Shown in pieces: positions 61,987 through 64,000 of a stretch of 64,000 nt of DNA. This DNA is from Cryptosporangium aurantiacum (lineage in GTDB: Bacteria > Actinomycetota > Actinomycetes > Mycobacteriales > Cryptosporangiaceae). The position numbers were made by a program, and so were the translations under genes. The notes beneath the pieces were generated by a model. It had not been told where the DNA came from, made no database searches, and was given only the letters and a program-made list of their open reading frames with translations. Numbering within the stretch: the stretch's first letter is position 1; each line of letters opens with the position of its first letter. Location of the stretch: positions 1,482,528-1,546,527 of the forward strand of contig NZ_FRCS01000001.1 in the NCBI RefSeq assembly GCF_900143005.1. Reading direction: 5' to 3'.

Positions 61987-62751
61987 GTGCGAACCACCGT
62001 GCGTACGAAGATCGGTTTCGGCATCGTCGCTGCGGCCGTCTTGACCACGATGGCTGTCGGTGCGGGCTCCGCGGCTTCCGCCGCCGAGCGCCCGACTGGG
62101 GGTTACGACCGCTACGCCACGCAGTACCAGTACGGCTACGACTCGTACTACTACGGCTCGCCGCGCTACGCGCCGCGTTACACGACGCAGCCGACCCGCC
62201 CGGTCGCGACGCGTCCGGCCACCACGCAGCCGACGACGCCGACCACGACCCGGCCCACGACGACGGCGCCCACCACAACGGCGCCCGCGACGACGACGCC
62301 GGTCGGCAGCACCGCGTCTTCCGCGTACTCCGCTCCGCAGCTCGCGGTGCTCGCCCAGATCAACAAGGTCCGGGCCGCCAACGGCGCGAAGGCGCTGACG
62401 ATGAACAGCCAGCTCGTCGCGGCTGCCCGTCAGCACAACCTGGTCATGGCCGGCGGCTGCGGGCTCTCGCACCAGTGCGCCGGTGAGGGCAACGCCGGAG
62501 CGCGGATCAGCGCGCAGGGCCTGAAGTGGAGCGCGTACGCCGAGAACATCGGGTACGGCAGCACCAGCGCCGCGACCGACGCCGCGCACACCGCGACCGC
62601 GACCCGCATCACCCAGAGCATGATCGACGAGGTGGCCCCGAACGACGGCCACCGCCGGAACATCCTCAACCCGTCGCTCGGCCAGATCGGCATCGACCTG
62701 TACCGGGACGCCAAGGGCACGCTCTGGATGACCCAGGACTTCTCGAACTGA
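61987..62751 (+). CDS. secreted CAP-domain (SCP/PR1) protein
   Basis: 254 residues. Signal peptide (KIGFGIVAAAVLTTMAVG), a Tyr-rich segment, a Thr/Pro linker and a CAP domain with QLAVLAQINKVRAANGAKAL, HQCAGEG, YAENIGYGS, and a final PNDGHRRNILNPSLGQIGID containing the conserved His. GTG start at 61987. Extracellular; function of bacterial CAP proteins is mostly unknown. Confidence 0.9.
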   Translation: MRTTVRTKIGFGIVAAAVLTTMAVGAGSAASAAERPTGGYDRYATQYQYGYDSYYYGSPRYAPRYTTQPTRPVATRPATTQPTTPTTTRPTTTAPTTTAPATTTPVGSTASSAYSAPQLAVLAQINKVRAANGAKALTMNSQLVAAARQHNLVMAGGCGLSHQCAGEGNAGARISAQGLKWSAYAENIGYGSTSAATDAAHTATATRITQSMIDEVAPNDGHRRNILNPSLGQIGIDLYRDAKGTLWMTQDFSN

Positions 62752-62768
62752 CCCACGTCAGTTCCGTA

Positions 62769-62795
62769 GCCCCCGACCGCACCGCGGTCGGGGGC
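62769..62795. terminator. 12-bp perfect stem after the CAP gene
   Basis: GCCCCCGACCGC pairs exactly with 62784-62795 around ACC, 17 bases after the CAP-protein stop. Confidence 0.88.
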
Positions 62796-62885
62796 CACCT
62801 CAGTTGGCGTCCGCGCCGGTCGATGGGGGACTGACGACGTACGTCGGCCGGCCCGGTGCCGGCCCCAGGCGATCGAAGGACGCAG

Positions 62886-64000
62886 ATGACCGCTCCGGTG
62901 AACGAAACGTCCCCGAACGGCAGGTCGGGCCGGTTTGCCGGCCTGTCCGTGATGCACAAGATCATGGTGGTCGTGTGGGTGGTCGCGCTGGTCGCGATAA
63001 TCACCGGCGGCGTCGCCTGGGTCCGCATGAACACGCTGGACGAGAAGGTCCAGGGCCTGAACAGGGATAACATCTACCGGCTGAACCAGGTCACGTTGAT
63101 GCAGGGCTCGCTCGCCGACATGTACGTGGCGTTTGTGCTGTACAACCAGACAACCGTGCCCGCGGAAAAGACCACGTATGAGAACGGGGTCAAAGCCGCG
63201 CAGACGTCTCTGAACGAATCCTTCGCCGCCTACCAGGAGCGGCCGGACAACTCGGCGGAGTGGAAGAAACAGGTCACCGCGTTCGACGAGTCTTGGACCC
63301 AGTACATCGCGACGCTCAACACCCTCGTGTTCAGCGACACGCCGCCCAGCGGGGTCACGGTGGCGACCGGTGCCGCCGCCTCGGCGTCGCTCGGGACGAA
63401 TCAACAAGCGTTCAACGAGGCGATCGACGCGCTGCAGAAGCTGGAGAACGCGCAGGCGTCGCAGGACGGCGAGGACGCGAGTTCGGCGGCTTCGGGCGCG
63501 AAGACGCTGATCGCGATCGTGCTGGTCGTCGGGCTGATCGTGGCGATGGCGCTCGCGATCGTCGTCGGCAGGGGCATCGCTCGCCGGCTCGCCCGGGTCG
63601 GCGAGGTCCTGGACGCGGTGGCCGACGGCGACCTTACGCGCCGCGCGGACGCCGACTCCGGCGACGAGGTGGGGCGGATGGCGCGGGCGGTGAACCGGGC
63701 GTCCGAGTCGATCCGGCAGACGGTGGCGACGCTGTCGTCCTCGGCTCGTGCGCTCGCGGAGTCGTCGCAGCAGCTGTCGGCCTCGGCGGAAGCGATCGCG
63801 GCGAACTCGCAGGAGACCTCGACCCAGACCGGGCTGCTGGCCTCGGCCTCCGAGGACGTGTCCCGGAGCGTCCAGACGGTGGCGGCCGGTAGTGAGGAGA
63901 TGGGGGCGGCGATTCGGGAGATTTCGCAGTCGGCGAATGATGCGGCGGGGGTGGCGTCGCAGGCGGTGACGGCGGCGTCGGCGACGAATGCGACGGTGGC
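62886..64000 (+). CDS. methyl-accepting chemotaxis protein, C-terminus beyond the window
   Basis: At least 371 residues. TM1 (IMVVVWVVALVAIITGGVAWV, about 26-46), a four-helix-bundle type extracellular domain, TM2 (TLIAIVLVVGLIVAMALAIV, about 207-228), a HAMP domain (RLARVGEVLDAVADGDLTRR) and the first part of the coiled-coil signalling domain. The GAAGGA site and ATG at 62886 fit. Start clear, end not present. Its presence suggests flagellar or type IV motility in the organism. Confidence 0.9.
   Translation, partial: MTAPVNETSPNGRSGRFAGLSVMHKIMVVVWVVALVAIITGGVAWVRMNTLDEKVQGLNRDNIYRLNQVTLMQGSLADMYVAFVLYNQTTVPAEKTTYENGVKAAQTSLNESFAAYQERPDNSAEWKKQVTAFDESWTQYIATLNTLVFSDTPPSGVTVATGAAASASLGTNQQAFNEAIDALQKLENAQASQDGEDASSAASGAKTLIAIVLVVGLIVAMALAIVVGRGIARRLARVGEVLDAVADGDLTRRADADSGDEVGRMARAVNRASESIRQTVATLSSSARALAESSQQLSASAEAIAANSQETSTQTGLLASASEDVSRSVQTVAAGSEEMGAAIREISQSANDAAGVASQAVTAASATNATV

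Overview
This 64-kb window comes from a high-GC actinobacterial chromosome. Codon third positions are G/C-rich throughout, and the gene families present are typical of the group: an F420-type LLM oxidoreductase, MDR and TetR pairs, DrrAB-like ABC exporters, a LacI-controlled alpha-amylase and an FxSxx-COOH peptide locus. A chemoreceptor at the right edge suggests a lineage with a motile stage (for example Cryptosporangium, Actinoplanes or Kineosporia relatives); that assignment is inference. No rRNA, tRNA, CRISPR array, transposase or prophage was seen.

The left 16 kb is the standout region. A minus-strand operon (15198 to 5397) with almost no intergenic space encodes: a 60-residue precursor ending in FSSAI (FxsA); its radical SAM/SPASM maturase (FxsB); a separate protein with an intact HELQH metal motif; an AAC(3)-fold acetyltransferase-like protein; two TIR-like proteins (one is FxsC); and a 1313-residue FxsT protein with ParA-like, TIR-like, NB-ARC and TPR regions. 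Beyond a perfect-palindrome terminator lie an alpha/beta hydrolase, a Ser/Thr kinase-beta-propeller protein whose kinase C-lobe is cut short, and a VWA-TIR protein that runs off the left edge. Together they look like a ribosomally made cyclophane peptide coupled to NLR/TIR-type sensing or conflict machinery.

From 15.4 to 33 kb the genes are: a second alpha/beta hydrolase; a sensor kinase and receiver pair that have both lost key catalytic residues; two poorly known proteins; a VOC/flavoprotein/SDR operon; a secreted lipase; a methyltransferase; a LuxR-STAND regulator; a LysR and DapA-family divergent pair; and a TetR and MDR oxidoreductase pair with three perfect operators at an 18-bp pitch.

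From 33 to 48 kb the genes are: a DUF4185 exported protein, a thiol dioxygenase-like cupin, a GT1 glycosyltransferase divergent from a DrrAB-type exporter, a 1-kb gene-free island with three hairpins, a secreted murein-peptidase-like protein, an APH-like kinase, an FAD monooxygenase, an HxlR and methyltransferase divergent pair with a clear operator, a D-aminoacylase-like amidohydrolase, a SAM hydroxide adenosyltransferase and a cytochrome P450.

From 48 to 64 kb the genes are: remnants of a TetR and HXXEE locus, a winged-helix protein, an APH(6)-like kinase with a low-complexity insertion, a rhodanese lacking its Cys, an unknown protein, an FKBP isomerase, a six-copy 63/64-bp tandem array, a PLP aminotransferase, a left-handed beta-helix protein and HIT pair, an AbiEi/DUF559 protein, a LacI regulator with an alpha-amylase/CBM20, a Gly/Pro-repeat membrane protein, an LLM oxidoreductase, a CAP-domain protein and a partial chemoreceptor. 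A recurring theme is short in-frame tandem repeats inserted into otherwise globular enzymes.
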